Assembly (NCBI RefSeq): GCF_004138325.1
Contig: NZ_SBLB01000005.1
Location: 248,001 to 312,000 of the forward strand
DNA length: 64,000 nucleotides
Direction of reading: 5' to 3'
DNA from: Spirosoma sordidisoli
GTDB lineage: Bacteria; Bacteroidota; Bacteroidia; Cytophagales; Spirosomataceae
The position numbers and the translations under genes are program-made. The notes below the pieces were generated by a model. That model saw only the letters and a list, made by a program, of their open reading frames with translations, was not told where the DNA came from and ran no database searches. Positions 1 through 9,034 of this stretch are shown here, one piece after another (within the stretch, counting starts at the first letter, position 1; each line of letters opens with the position of its first letter).

Positions 1-3000
1 GTGCTGGGTAACGACCGGGACCCTGACGGCCACGCGCTGACGAGTCTGACGGTGAGCCAGCCCGCCACGGGTACGGCCAGTGTGGTCAACGGGCAGGTGG
101 TCTACACCCCGCCGGTGGGCTTCACGGGTGTGGTGAGCTTCCCCTACAGCGTGTGTGACAACGGCTCGCCGGTGTTGTGCACGACGGCTCTGGTGACGGT
201 GAGTGTTGATCCAACTCAGCCAGCGGGTGTGACCAACGTGGCCCCGGTAGCGATCGATGATCAACTGCTGACCACCAAAGGCACGTCGGCTACGGGTACG
301 GTGGCTAGCAACGACTCTGATCCGAATGCAGGTCAGACACTGAGCTTCACTAAGCTGACCAACCCGACCAACGGCACGGTGGTCTTCAACGCCAACGGCA
401 GCTACACCTACACCCCGGCACCGGGTTATGTAGGTACAGACAACTTTACTTATCAGGTGTGCGACAACGGCTCGCCGGTATTGTGCACGACGGCGACGGC
501 CTACATGACCGTCAGCGAACCCGCCAACCAGGCGCCGATCGTAACGCCGGATATCGCCAACACCAAGCCGGGTACCCCCGTGTCGGGTAACGTGCTGACC
601 AACGACCGAGACCCCCAGGGGCAGCCCATGACGGTGAGCCTGCTCAGCCAGCCCACCAGCGGGACGGTCGTGCTCAATCCGGACGGTACCTATACCTACA
701 CACCCCCCACGGGCTTCACCGGCACGACCAGCTTCTGCTACGCGGCTACCAACACGGCCGGCCTGAGCGCCAGCACCTGTGTGACGATCAACGTGGTGGC
801 CGATCCTGATCCGGCCCCGGGCGTGAACAACAAGCCCATTGCCAACAACGACGCGACCCAGACCACGGCCGGCAGCAGCGTGACGGTGAACGTCGTGGCC
901 AACGACACCGACCCGGATTCGGCAACCAGTCTCAACGGCCAGCTCAACCCCCCGACGATCCTGTCGCAGCCGACCACCGGCACGGCCAGCGTAGTGAACG
1001 GTCAGCTGGTGTACACCCCGCCGGTGGGCTTCACGGGAGTGGTGACGATTCCGTATTCGGTCTGTGACAAGGGCAGCAACCAGCCTTCGTGTGCCACGGC
1101 GCTGGTAACGGTGACGGTGCAGCCGACGGCCCCGATCAACACCACGCTGGCGCCGGTCGCGGTAGACGATGCGCTGGTGACGGCCAAAGACGCGTCGAAG
1201 ACGGGCACGGTGGCTGCCAACGACTCGGATCCGCAGGGTCTGCCGCTGACTTACAGCAGCGGTCAGCCCACCAGTGGAACGGTGGTGATGAGCCCGACGG
1301 GCAGCTACACCTACACGCCGGCTGCGGGCTACACGGGTCCAGCCAGCTTCACCTACTCGGTCTGCAACAGCGCGGGCAAGTGTGATGTGGCTACCGTCAG
1401 TGTTCTCGTACAGCAGACAAGCTGTGTGCTGCCAACGCCAACATTTACGGATGTGAACGCATTTGATCCCACAACCTGCGGTGGTTCGGATGGTTATATT
1501 CTGATGACCAGCCTGCCGTTAAGCACCAGTGTGGTTATCAATTACCTGAAAGATGGTGTAGCACAGAGCTTCAGCGGAACCAGCGACGCCAACGGAACCC
1601 TGAAAATTCCGAATCTGGGCAAAGGAGTTTATAGCCAGTTCGCGTACCAGTCAGGTGCCTGCTCATCGGGCGTTTACAACGGTTCGGTGACGGTCGGAAA
1701 CGGTCCTGCCTTACCGGCTCTGGTAGGCGGTCAGCTTAGCAAAACAAACCCAACGGCTTGCGGAACGTCGACCGGTAGCATCCTGATCAATGGCCTCACA
1801 GCCGGTCAGAGTTACACGATCAGCTACAGCAGAAACGGGGTGGCTATGCCGGACGTGGCAGCTCAGGCTAACTCAGGTGGTCAGATCAGCCTGAGCGGGT
1901 TGTCGGCGGGCTCATACAGTGGATTTACATACCGTGTTGTATCGGGTTGCCAGTCATCGCCAGCCTCGACAACGATAGTGCTGAATGATCCGACTGCTCC
2001 TGTGCTGCTGCCAGGCCAGATCGCAGCTACCAACCCAACCAGTTGCGGAACCAGTACCGGTAGCATCGCTATCAGTGGCCTGACTTCTTCGACCAGTTAT
2101 ACGGTGGTATACAGCAAAAATGGCGGAACGGCCCAAACGGTCGTGCTGACCAGCAACGCCAGTGGGGTTGCCTCACTGACTGGCCTCGGACAGGGTAGCT
2201 ATCAGATCAGCAGCCTGGCTGTGAACAACTGTACATCGGCACAGAGCCTGTCGGCGGTTGTGCTGACCGATCCGGCCGCGCCCAACCTGACATCGAATAT
2301 GCTGATTCCGGCTAATCCGACCAGTTGTGGAACGGCTACCGGTAGCTTCAGCCTGACCGGTCTGGTGGCGAATGCAACGTACACTCTCAGTTACCAGAAA
2401 AACGGCGCGGCAGCCCAAACGGTAACGCTGACGGCTAATGGTGCCGGGGTGGCCTCGCTGACGGGTCTGACGTCTGGTAATTACAGCAACTTTGTACTGA
2501 CCAGCAGTCTGGGTTGCGCATCGACACCGCTGGCTGGACCGTTCAATCTGAGCGATCCGGCTCTGCCAACACCAACACAGGCAACGCTGACAGGTGTAAA
2601 CGCCAGCTGCACGGGTAATGACGGCCGTTTGCTTCTGAGCAATGTGGCACCGAACCAGACCTTTGTATTCCAGTATCTGTTTAATGGCATATCGAAGGCA
2701 ATGGTGGCAACCAGCAACGCCAGTGGTGTGCTGAGCATAACAGGACTGGCACCGGGAACCTATACCAACTTCTTCATTACGCAGGGCGTGTGTAAGTCAG
2801 GTGTGTATGCAGGCCCGATTGTGCTGATCGCTAACTGCCAGGCCCCGATCGTAACGCCGGATATCGCCAACACCAAGCCGGGTACCCCCGTGTCGGGTAA
2901 CGTGCTGACCAACGACCGAGACCCCCAGGGGCAGCCCATGACGGTGAGCCTGCTCAGCCAGCCCACCAGCGGGACGGTCGTGCTCAATCCGGACGGTACC

Positions 3001-4599
3001 TATACCTACACACCCCCCACGGGCTTCACCGGCACGACCAGCTTCTGCTACGCGGCTACCAACACGGCCGGCCTGAGCGCCAGCACCTGTGTGACGATCA
3101 ACGTGGTGGCCGATCCTGATCCGGCCCCGGGCGTGAACAACAAGCCCATTGCCAACAACGACGCGACCCAGACCACGGCCGGCAGCAGCGTGACGGTGAA
3201 CGTCGTGGCCAACGACACCGACCCGGATTCGGCAACCAGTCTCAACGGCCAGCTCAACCCCCCGACGATCCTGTCGCAGCCGACCACCGGCACGGCCAGC
3301 GTAGTGAACGGTCAGCTGGTGTACACCCCGCCGGTGGGCTTCACGGGAGTGGTGACGATTCCGTATTCGGTCTGTGACAAGGGCAGCAACCAGCCTTCGT
3401 GTGCCACGGCGCTGGTAACGGTGACGGTGCAGCCGACGGCCCCGATCAACACCACGCTGGCGCCGGTCGCGGTAGACGATGCGCTGGTGACGGCCAAAGA
3501 CGCGTCGAAGACGGGCACGGTGGCTGCCAACGACTCGGATCCGCAGGGTCTGCCGCTGACTTACAGCAGCGGTCAGCCCAGCAGCGGAACGGTGGTGATG
3601 AGTCCGACGGGCAGCTACACCTACACGCCGGCTGCGGGCTACACGGGTCCAGCCAGCTTCACCTACTCGGTCTGCAACAGCGCGGGCAAGTGTGATGTGG
3701 CTACCGTCAGTGTTCTCGTACAGGCACCCGCTACACCTGTCGTTGTCCTGAAGCTGAAAGTGCTGCTGCAGGGAGCACTGGTGGGCGGTACCGGTGGTCT
3801 GATGCGCGATGATCTGCGGAGCCGCGGCTTCCTGCCGACCCGCGAGCCGTATACGGCTATCACGGACGGACGCTTTACGCACGTCAACGGTGGTGGTGGC
3901 GAAACGATGCCAGCCAGCGTAACGGCGCAGAACGTCGGTTCTACGGATGCCGTTGTAGACTGGGTATTCGTCGAACTTCGCAACCCAAGCAACATGTCGG
4001 CCGTGGTCGCTACCCGTTCGGCATTGGTACAACGCGATGGTGATGTGGTACTCGCCAGCGATGGTGTATCGCCCCTCAGCTTCACCGGACTGACCGGTAG
4101 CAGCTTCTACGTGAGCGTGAAACATCGCAACCACCTGGGTGTCATGACGGCTACGGCTATACCACTTTCTTCTACTGGCACAATTGTTGATTTTACAACG
4201 AAGACTGGACCTGAGTTGTGGAACAAAACAGTAGGTGCGTTCAACTACGAAGGGTGGGAGCAAACAACATTAAGTGGTAAGCAGGCTATGTGGGCTGGTG
4301 ACGCCAACCACAACGGTAAGGTGAAATATCAGGGTGTTGGTAACGACCTGATTACCATCTTCGCCGAGGTTGTTGCGGCACAGTCGCCATCAACCGACCC
4401 GCTGTACAACTACGACAACGCGTTTGGGTACTACTTCGGCGATGTGAACATGGACGGTAAGGTGAAATACCAGGGTACCAGCAATGATACCTCACTGATC
4501 CTTACCAACGTGATCACCAATTACCAGACCCAGAGTCCGGCCCAGATGAACAGCGCAGGGTTGTACAACTTCGACTTCATGCTGGAGCAGATTCCGTAA
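1..4599 (+). CDS. Partial giant secreted repeat protein (adhesin-like), dockerin-like C-terminus
   Basis: The reading frame is open from base 1 and begins in the middle of a repeat module (NDRDPDG), so the 5' end is missing and the first GTG is not a real start. The visible 1532 residues hold cadherin/Ig-like tandem repeats with the motifs NDxDPxG and YTYTP (about residues 1-470). They are followed by five modules of about 90 residues, with motifs such as NPTSCGT and a GLT turn (about 475-945), then a second copy of the first repeat block (949-1241). The C-terminal part carries two Asp/Asn-rich loops, GDANHNGKV (from about 1433) and GDVNMDGKV (from about 1480), which resemble dockerin-type calcium loops common at the ends of large Cytophagales surface proteins. 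Extracellular adhesive or matrix function is an inference. No T9SS sorting tail is present. Confidence 0.85.
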   Translation: MLGNDRDPDGHALTSLTVSQPATGTASVVNGQVVYTPPVGFTGVVSFPYSVCDNGSPVLCTTALVTVSVDPTQPAGVTNVAPVAIDDQLLTTKGTSATGTVASNDSDPNAGQTLSFTKLTNPTNGTVVFNANGSYTYTPAPGYVGTDNFTYQVCDNGSPVLCTTATAYMTVSEPANQAPIVTPDIANTKPGTPVSGNVLTNDRDPQGQPMTVSLLSQPTSGTVVLNPDGTYTYTPPTGFTGTTSFCYAATNTAGLSASTCVTINVVADPDPAPGVNNKPIANNDATQTTAGSSVTVNVVANDTDPDSATSLNGQLNPPTILSQPTTGTASVVNGQLVYTPPVGFTGVVTIPYSVCDKGSNQPSCATALVTVTVQPTAPINTTLAPVAVDDALVTAKDASKTGTVAANDSDPQGLPLTYSSGQPTSGTVVMSPTGSYTYTPAAGYTGPASFTYSVCNSAGKCDVATVSVLVQQTSCVLPTPTFTDVNAFDPTTCGGSDGYILMTSLPLSTSVVINYLKDGVAQSFSGTSDANGTLKIPNLGKGVYSQFAYQSGACSSGVYNGSVTVGNGPALPALVGGQLSKTNPTACGTSTGSILINGLTAGQSYTISYSRNGVAMPDVAAQANSGGQISLSGLSAGSYSGFTYRVVSGCQSSPASTTIVLNDPTAPVLLPGQIAATNPTSCGTSTGSIAISGLTSSTSYTVVYSKNGGTAQTVVLTSNASGVASLTGLGQGSYQISSLAVNNCTSAQSLSAVVLTDPAAPNLTSNMLIPANPTSCGTATGSFSLTGLVANATYTLSYQKNGAAAQTVTLTANGAGVASLTGLTSGNYSNFVLTSSLGCASTPLAGPFNLSDPALPTPTQATLTGVNASCTGNDGRLLLSNVAPNQTFVFQYLFNGISKAMVATSNASGVLSITGLAPGTYTNFFITQGVCKSGVYAGPIVLIANCQAPIVTPDIANTKPGTPVSGNVLTNDRDPQGQPMTVSLLSQPTSGTVVLNPDGTYTYTPPTGFTGTTSFCYAATNTAGLSASTCVTINVVADPDPAPGVNNKPIANNDATQTTAGSSVTVNVVANDTDPDSATSLNGQLNPPTILSQPTTGTASVVNGQLVYTPPVGFTGVVTIPYSVCDKGSNQPSCATALVTVTVQPTAPINTTLAPVAVDDALVTAKDASKTGTVAANDSDPQGLPLTYSSGQPSSGTVVMSPTGSYTYTPAAGYTGPASFTYSVCNSAGKCDVATVSVLVQAPATPVVVLKLKVLLQGALVGGTGGLMRDDLRSRGFLPTREPYTAITDGRFTHVNGGGGETMPASVTAQNVGSTDAVVDWVFVELRNPSNMSAVVATRSALVQRDGDVVLASDGVSPLSFTGLTGSSFYVSVKHRNHLGVMTATAIPLSSTGTIVDFTTKTGPELWNKTVGAFNYEGWEQTTLSGKQAMWAGDANHNGKVKYQGVGNDLITIFAEVVAAQSPSTDPLYNYDNAFGYYFGDVNMDGKVKYQGTSNDTSLILTNVITNYQTQSPAQMNSAGLYNFDFMLEQIP
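535..1413 (+). repeat. 879-bp intragenic direct repeat, copy 1
   Basis: This block (293 codons) recurs at 2845-3723, 2310 bp downstream in the same frame. By eye I find only three base differences, all near the 3' end: one gives Thr to Ser and two are silent. Such identity between internal domains points to a recent duplication or ongoing gene conversion. Confidence 0.95.
2845..3723 (+). repeat. 879-bp intragenic direct repeat, copy 2
   Basis: Second copy of the block at 535-1413. The two copies flank a 1.4-kb stretch of unrelated Cys-containing modules. The arrangement could allow recombination that deletes or multiplies the intervening modules. Confidence 0.95.
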
Positions 4600-4610
4600 C
4601 CATAATAACC

Positions 4611-4640
4611 GGGAGCGTAGCTGAACACTACGCTCCCTTT
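4611..4640 (+). terminator. Intrinsic terminator after the adhesin gene
   Basis: A perfect 10-bp inverted repeat (GGGAGCGTAG at 4611-4620 and its complement at 4628-4637) with a 7-nt loop is followed by TTT. It lies between the stop at 4599 and the next start at 4665. Confidence 0.75.
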
Positions 4641-4664
4641 ACCTCTCAATTTGTTGTTTTTATC

Positions 4665-5228
4665 ATGAAAAAAGTTCTCCTCCTTGTCTGTCTGCTGGGC
4701 TCAGCACTGGCCGGAATGGCCCAGACGGTTGACTACACGCTGCGGTACAACATCCCGCAGGCCCGCTACGAAGTGTACGCCCGTCCCGACTTTACCCAGA
4801 GTCAGTTTAACTGGGGCAGTTCTCAGGTATCGGTGGTTACGCCGTCATCCTTGACGAATGCAGCCTTTACGATTACCAGTGTATCCGGTGGAAGCTGGTC
4901 TGATAACTCGCGGGTCTACGAAGTGGAGGGCTCCGACTTTCACGGTGTAGGCTCAGTAGGAGATAAGGTAGATCTGACATCGGGTGTTGAAACGCTGCTG
5001 TTCCATTTTACACTGCCCGGCGGTGTGTGTTTACCGGGTCTACGCCTGTATATCAATGGTAGTGATCCTGATTCAAGTGAGCCGGGTATGCGGGGGGGGG
5101 ATTTCACCAACACGATGTATTCGGCTAACGACATTCTGGGTGAGAACAACCTGTATTTCGAGAATTATGCCAATACAGGTACACTCTGTACCAATTGTAA
5201 TCTGACAGCACCTACCCTAAGCAAATAA
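4665..5228 (+). CDS. Secreted protein of unknown function, paralogue of the 6105 product
   Basis: 187 aa with a clear signal peptide (MKKVLLLVCLLGSAL..., cleavage likely after GMAQ). The mature part is related to the N-terminal half of the 279-aa protein at 6105: both have FNWGSSQVSVV or FTWGPSQVSVV, a DFHG segment, and a GMRGGDF or GMKGGDF motif at matching places. Unlike that paralogue it ends without a T9SS sorting domain. The beta-rich pattern ending in a hydrophobic strand is loosely reminiscent of cohesin-like sandwich domains, but I cannot establish this. The coding sequence contains a run of nine G at 5092-5100, a site prone to slippage. It lies directly downstream of the giant adhesin and may share its surface role. 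Confidence 0.75.
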   Translation: MKKVLLLVCLLGSALAGMAQTVDYTLRYNIPQARYEVYARPDFTQSQFNWGSSQVSVVTPSSLTNAAFTITSVSGGSWSDNSRVYEVEGSDFHGVGSVGDKVDLTSGVETLLFHFTLPGGVCLPGLRLYINGSDPDSSEPGMRGGDFTNTMYSANDILGENNLYFENYANTGTLCTNCNLTAPTLSK

Positions 5229-5232
5229 ATTC

Positions 5233-6087
5233 ATGTGCAGGAAACGACTATATATCTGGCTGATAAGCCTTCTGGTCCTGCCGTTAGGGCAGCGCGTGGT
5301 GGCCTCCAGCTTACCAGCACATAGCAAGTCTGTGACTGTTGAGTGGGTCGCTGATTCAGACGCGGATGGGGTTGATGACGCCATCGATTTATGCCCGGGT
5401 ACGCCCGCTAACACAGAGGTAAATGACTATGGCTGTCCCATCGATCTGCCCGGTTGCGACTATACCACCTCTACGGTAACGCTGGCCAGCACGGGGGGGA
5501 GCAGCGGCAGCGCGGTCAGCACACGCTATGTACTGGCTGATAACTCCGGTGTTATTCTACAGATCAACCCAACCGCCAGCTTTACAGGCCTGAGCGGAAC
5601 CGCTACCTACATGGCGCTGGCCCTAACCTACGAAGGCGCTGTCAGTAACCTACAGGTAGGTAACTTGCTAAGTGATGTGTCAGCTTCGTGTATGGACTGG
5701 TCAAACGCGCTGGTGTTCAAAGCCTGTGTGCAGGCTCCGGTGACCTGCGACTACCAGATTGGACAAACCATCACGCTACGGGCCGCCGGAGGCAGCACCG
5801 GCCCTGGCACCAGGACCAGTTATGTACTGACCGATGCCACCGGAAAACTGGTCAAAGTGTCCAGCGCGCCTTCGTTCAGCACCGCAGACCTGACCGCTGG
5901 TACTTATATGGCTTACGCACTGACGTATACCGATGATAACAGCATTGCCAATCTGGTCGCTAACGGGACCAATACAATCAGTCAGGTAACCGCCAGCTGT
6001 CTGGCCAAGTCGCCCGCATTGTCGCTGACGATTTGTGGTTGCCCTACGGCTGTATGCGTGCCGCTGATTGTAAGTCGTGTACGATAA
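5233..6087 (+). CDS. Secreted protein with thrombospondin type 3-like calcium loop and two repeats
   Basis: 284 aa. The N-terminus (MCRKRLYIWLISLLV...) looks like a signal peptide. Residues about 38-60 hold DSDADGVDDAIDLCPGTP, a classic thrombospondin type 3-like calcium-binding loop found in Bacteroidota surface proteins. Two homologous modules of about 100 residues follow, each opening with a CDY segment and containing TRYVLAD or TSYVLTD and a later YMALALTY or YMAYALTY strand. The gene starts 4 bp after the preceding stop and precedes another secreted protein, so 4665-6944 is probably one operon. Function is unknown; extracellular location is inferred from the signal and calcium motif. Confidence 0.7.
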   Translation: MCRKRLYIWLISLLVLPLGQRVVASSLPAHSKSVTVEWVADSDADGVDDAIDLCPGTPANTEVNDYGCPIDLPGCDYTTSTVTLASTGGSSGSAVSTRYVLADNSGVILQINPTASFTGLSGTATYMALALTYEGAVSNLQVGNLLSDVSASCMDWSNALVFKACVQAPVTCDYQIGQTITLRAAGGSTGPGTRTSYVLTDATGKLVKVSSAPSFSTADLTAGTYMAYALTYTDDNSIANLVANGTNTISQVTASCLAKSPALSLTICGCPTAVCVPLIVSRVR

Positions 6088-6104
6088 ACTAGCTCCCCAA
6101 AAAT

Positions 6105-6944
6105 ATGAAGACAGTATATTCTTTGATAACGGGTATTGGGCTGATGGGGGCAATGGTGCCTGCCCTGGCCCAGCAGGTGCAGTTGCGACTGGCATTCAAT
6201 ACCGAATCGAATCGCTACGAAGTAATTGGCAAATCAGATTTTTCGGCGAAGAATTTCACCTGGGGCCCCTCGCAGGTATCGGTAGTTCTTCCCAGCGAGG
6301 TTGCTAATGAACCACTGTCGGTACTTAGCTCCAATGCCGGTGACTGGCGAGATAACTCGATGGTGTACAGCCCGGCAGCAGCAACCGGATACGACTTTCA
6401 CGGACTCACCAGCGGGGGCGGAAAGGTTGACCTGGTGGCTGATCAGGAGTTCGTGCTGTTCGACTTTATGCTGAAGAGTGGCTATGTGGATAATGTCCGG
6501 TTGTTCGATAATGCCATGGACCCAACGTCGGCTGCGGCCGGTATGAAGGGGGGCGATTTTCGGAGCTATATGGCCGATCACCGGGGTAATGACTACCTGC
6601 GGGTCAACAGCCAGCTGGCCCCGTTGCTGGTAAAGAATACAACAGAAGGATTGGCACTGGATGCCGACGAGGCCGGTAAGTCGATCCGGGTGGTGGCCTA
6701 TCCGAACCCAAGCACCATTGGTAAGTTCCGGTTGTACCTGAAGGGCTTCCCGCGCGACGAAGTAGTTCGGGTTGAGATGACCAGCCGCTCGGGTAAGCCT
6801 TTCCAGTCGTTCGATGAAAAAGTAGAGACGCTGGCCGGCCGCGAAATCAACGCGCCGACTACCGAAGACGCCTTTTTTATTGTGACCGTAAACCGCCCGG
6901 CTTTCCGGCAGCAGTTCAGCCAGAAGGTTCTGATCGGCGAATAA
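6105..6944 (+). CDS. Secreted protein with type IX secretion C-terminal sorting domain
   Basis: 279 aa. A signal peptide (cleavage near ALAQQ) precedes a domain shared with the 187-aa protein at 4665 (about residues 22-175). The last 75-80 residues begin with VVAYPNPST and continue as a beta-strand pattern ending in QKVLIGE. This matches the Por secretion system (T9SS) C-terminal sorting domain that directs cargo across the outer membrane. The protein is therefore probably exported and surface-anchored or released. The role of the shared N-terminal domain is unknown. The gene is followed by a strong hairpin at 6960. Confidence 0.75.
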   Translation: MKTVYSLITGIGLMGAMVPALAQQVQLRLAFNTESNRYEVIGKSDFSAKNFTWGPSQVSVVLPSEVANEPLSVLSSNAGDWRDNSMVYSPAAATGYDFHGLTSGGGKVDLVADQEFVLFDFMLKSGYVDNVRLFDNAMDPTSAAAGMKGGDFRSYMADHRGNDYLRVNSQLAPLLVKNTTEGLALDADEAGKSIRVVAYPNPSTIGKFRLYLKGFPRDEVVRVEMTSRSGKPFQSFDEKVETLAGREINAPTTEDAFFIVTVNRPAFRQQFSQKVLIGE

Positions 6945-6959
6945 AGTATATACCTGCGA

Positions 6960-6997
6960 AAACGCCCGCTGCCGAAGTAATTCAGCAGCGGGCGTTT
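6960..6997. terminator. Bidirectional terminator between convergent genes
   Basis: A 13-bp inverted repeat (AAACGCCCGCTGC at 6960-6972 and its complement at 6985-6997) with a 12-nt loop, followed by a T-rich stretch on the plus strand. It separates the plus-strand secreted gene from the minus-strand oxidoreductase ending at 7017. Confidence 0.85.
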
Positions 6998-7016
6998 CTG
7001 TTTTTCGGCCATCAGC

Positions 7017-8363
7017 CTATACCGCAATCGTCTTACCCGGTACGGCAATGGGATAGACCCCATCTTTGTCGGGCAGGCTCTTCGGCATGGCGTCCCAGGC
7101 AAGCGTAGCCGGGAAGAGGTCGATCTGCGAGTTCAGCGCTTCGTCCCACTTCACGACCTTGCCCGAATAGGTAGCCATGCGACCCATGATAGCCGTCATC
7201 GTACTTTTAGCGCCGTTCTCGGCATCGGCAAATTTGTATTGTCCCTTAGCAATGGCATCGAACAGTTCGTCATGCTCGATCTGGTAGGGGTTGCCGTCGG
7301 CTTTGCTGTTGTGGACGTAGAGGGGGGCTCCTTTGTAGAGCAGCAGTGCGCTTTTCTGCCCAAACGTGTCGATCTTACCTTTGGTACCCAGGAATTTCTC
7401 GTCAACGATGCTGTAGGTGCCCTCGTAGTGGCGGCACTGGCTGTTGATGGTCGTGCCGTCGGCATAGGTGAAGTCGACGATGTGGTGGTCGAAGATTTCG
7501 CCGTAGTCCTTCCCGTTTCGGACCTGCCGACCGCCTGTTCCCTGACACGACACCGGATAGCCTTGCTTGACCCAGTTCGCTACATCGATGTTATGAATGT
7601 GCTGCTCGTTGATATGGTCGCCACAGAGCCAGTTGAAGTAATACCAGTTCCGCATCTGGTAGTCCATTTCGGTCTGATTCGGTTTACGCGGCTTCTGCCA
7701 GACGCCCCCGCTCACCCAATATACCTGTCCACCAACGATGTCGCCCAGCGCCCCGTCGTGAATACGCTTGATCATTTCGCGGTAAACGGGCTGGTAGTGG
7801 CGCTGTAGACCAACCACAACGTTTAGTTTTTTCTTTTTGGCCTCTTCTGCTGCGGCCAGCACTTTCCGAACGCCGGGCGCATCGGTTGCCACGGGCTTCT
7901 CCATGAATATGTGCTTGCCCTGCCGAACGGCTTCTTCGAAATGACTGGGCCGGAAACCCGGTGGCGTTGCCAGAATAACCACGTCGGCCAGCGCGATCGC
8001 CTGCTTGTAGGCATCGAAGCCGACAAACTTATGATCTTCGGGTACCTCTACCTTGGGAGAGCCATCGGCGGCTTTGGCACCCCGCTCCATAAGCGACTTA
8101 TACGCATCGTCGATCCGATCACGATAGGCGTCGGCCATGGCCACAATTTTTACGTTCTGTTTAGTGCTCAGGGCCTGTTGAGCCGCACCGGTACCACGAC
8201 CCCCGCAACCGATCAGGGCGATCTTGATGGTATCGTTTACTGAAAAATGGTAGCCCGGGCCTGCCGTAGCACCAAAAGGAAGGCTGCTTAACAGGGCTCC
8301 ACCTGTCAGTAGCCCCGATGTTTTCAGGAAACCACGCCGGTCCTGGTTCGATTCGTTTATCAT
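7017..8363 (-). CDS. Tat-exported Gfo/Idh/MocA family oxidoreductase
   Basis: 448 aa from the ATG at 8363. A longer frame reaches 8462, but the ATG places the twin-arginine signal (NQDRRGFLKTSG) at the very N-terminus. After the signal comes a Rossmann fold with IALIGCGGRGTG (NAD(P) binding), then MEKPVATD, the typical EKP motif of the Gfo/Idh/MocA family, and a C-terminal dehydrogenase-like domain with many aromatic residues. The family acts on sugars or polyols with NAD(P). Tat-exported members are frequent in Bacteroidota and some are GH109-type glycosidases with bound NAD; the sequence alone does not fix the substrate. It stands alone, convergent to the gene before it. Confidence 0.88.
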   Translation of the reverse strand: MINESNQDRRGFLKTSGLLTGGALLSSLPFGATAGPGYHFSVNDTIKIALIGCGGRGTGAAQQALSTKQNVKIVAMADAYRDRIDDAYKSLMERGAKAADGSPKVEVPEDHKFVGFDAYKQAIALADVVILATPPGFRPSHFEEAVRQGKHIFMEKPVATDAPGVRKVLAAAEEAKKKKLNVVVGLQRHYQPVYREMIKRIHDGALGDIVGGQVYWVSGGVWQKPRKPNQTEMDYQMRNWYYFNWLCGDHINEQHIHNIDVANWVKQGYPVSCQGTGGRQVRNGKDYGEIFDHHIVDFTYADGTTINSQCRHYEGTYSIVDEKFLGTKGKIDTFGQKSALLLYKGAPLYVHNSKADGNPYQIEHDELFDAIAKGQYKFADAENGAKSTMTAIMGRMATYSGKVVKWDEALNSQIDLFPATLAWDAMPKSLPDKDGVYPIAVPGKTIAV

Positions 8364-9034
8364 AGCAATTGGCTGGGAGAAAAAATCCTGATTTGAAAAG
8401 GCAACGGGTTGTGTATTATACTTTTCCGGCCGAAAGAACGCGGCTAAACCACAGGCGGCCAAACCCGGACCGCCGGGCTGTTACGTTTTCCGGCTGGTTT
8501 ATCGCTGTCGCCAAGTGGGCCAACTACGCGTCCCGGTGGGCATACGGACTACGGTATGGACCATGGCGTGGACGCTGACCGCACGGATCCCGGTGAGGGG
8601 TGACGACTGTATAGACACAACAAAGATCACCTGATCATTTCAACGCGTATACACCAGGACGTTTACCACGTATAGATAACAGGGTAAGCGGGCGGGTGAT
8701 GGTGAAACATAGGACAGATCAGTACCGGCTGGGGCGGGGTAACCACTTGAAAAAACACGGTTAAAGGTCTGGTCGCTCTATTGGCCAGATACACTACAGA
8801 TTTATTATTAAGTTACTGTGTGCCAAAAACCATAAACAGTTTGACTCCAAAAATATGTAACCCTTAATAGACAAATTAGTGAATTAAATCCGATAAATGA
8901 CGACAAACCGGTCAAAGCCGGGGAAAAAATTTATAAATGGCAAGAAAAATTAGTACTAAACTCAGGCTAATGTTTAATTTTATCCGCACAAACGAGCCAG
9001 TTATCTCATAACCCACGTCTATTTTATAAGTCCT
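8364..9034. other. 671-bp divergent intergenic region
   Basis: No supported gene. The part next to the minus-strand oxidoreductase is GC-rich, and the part from about 8770 to 8960 is clearly AT-rich. That pattern suits a promoter region for the TonB receptor starting at 9035. I find no confident -33/-7 pair, riboswitch or repeat. Confidence 0.5.

Noticed and set aside
2797..4263. 488-aa minus-strand open frame across the adhesin gene
   Set aside because: It is opposite a repeat-rich protein with clear domains, has Arg/His-rich composition and mirrors the GC-biased codon pattern of the plus strand. No signal or motif.
8364..9034. Possible small gene or RNA in the 671-bp gap
   Set aside because: No frame with a signal, motif or start context, and no conserved structure I can recognise by eye.
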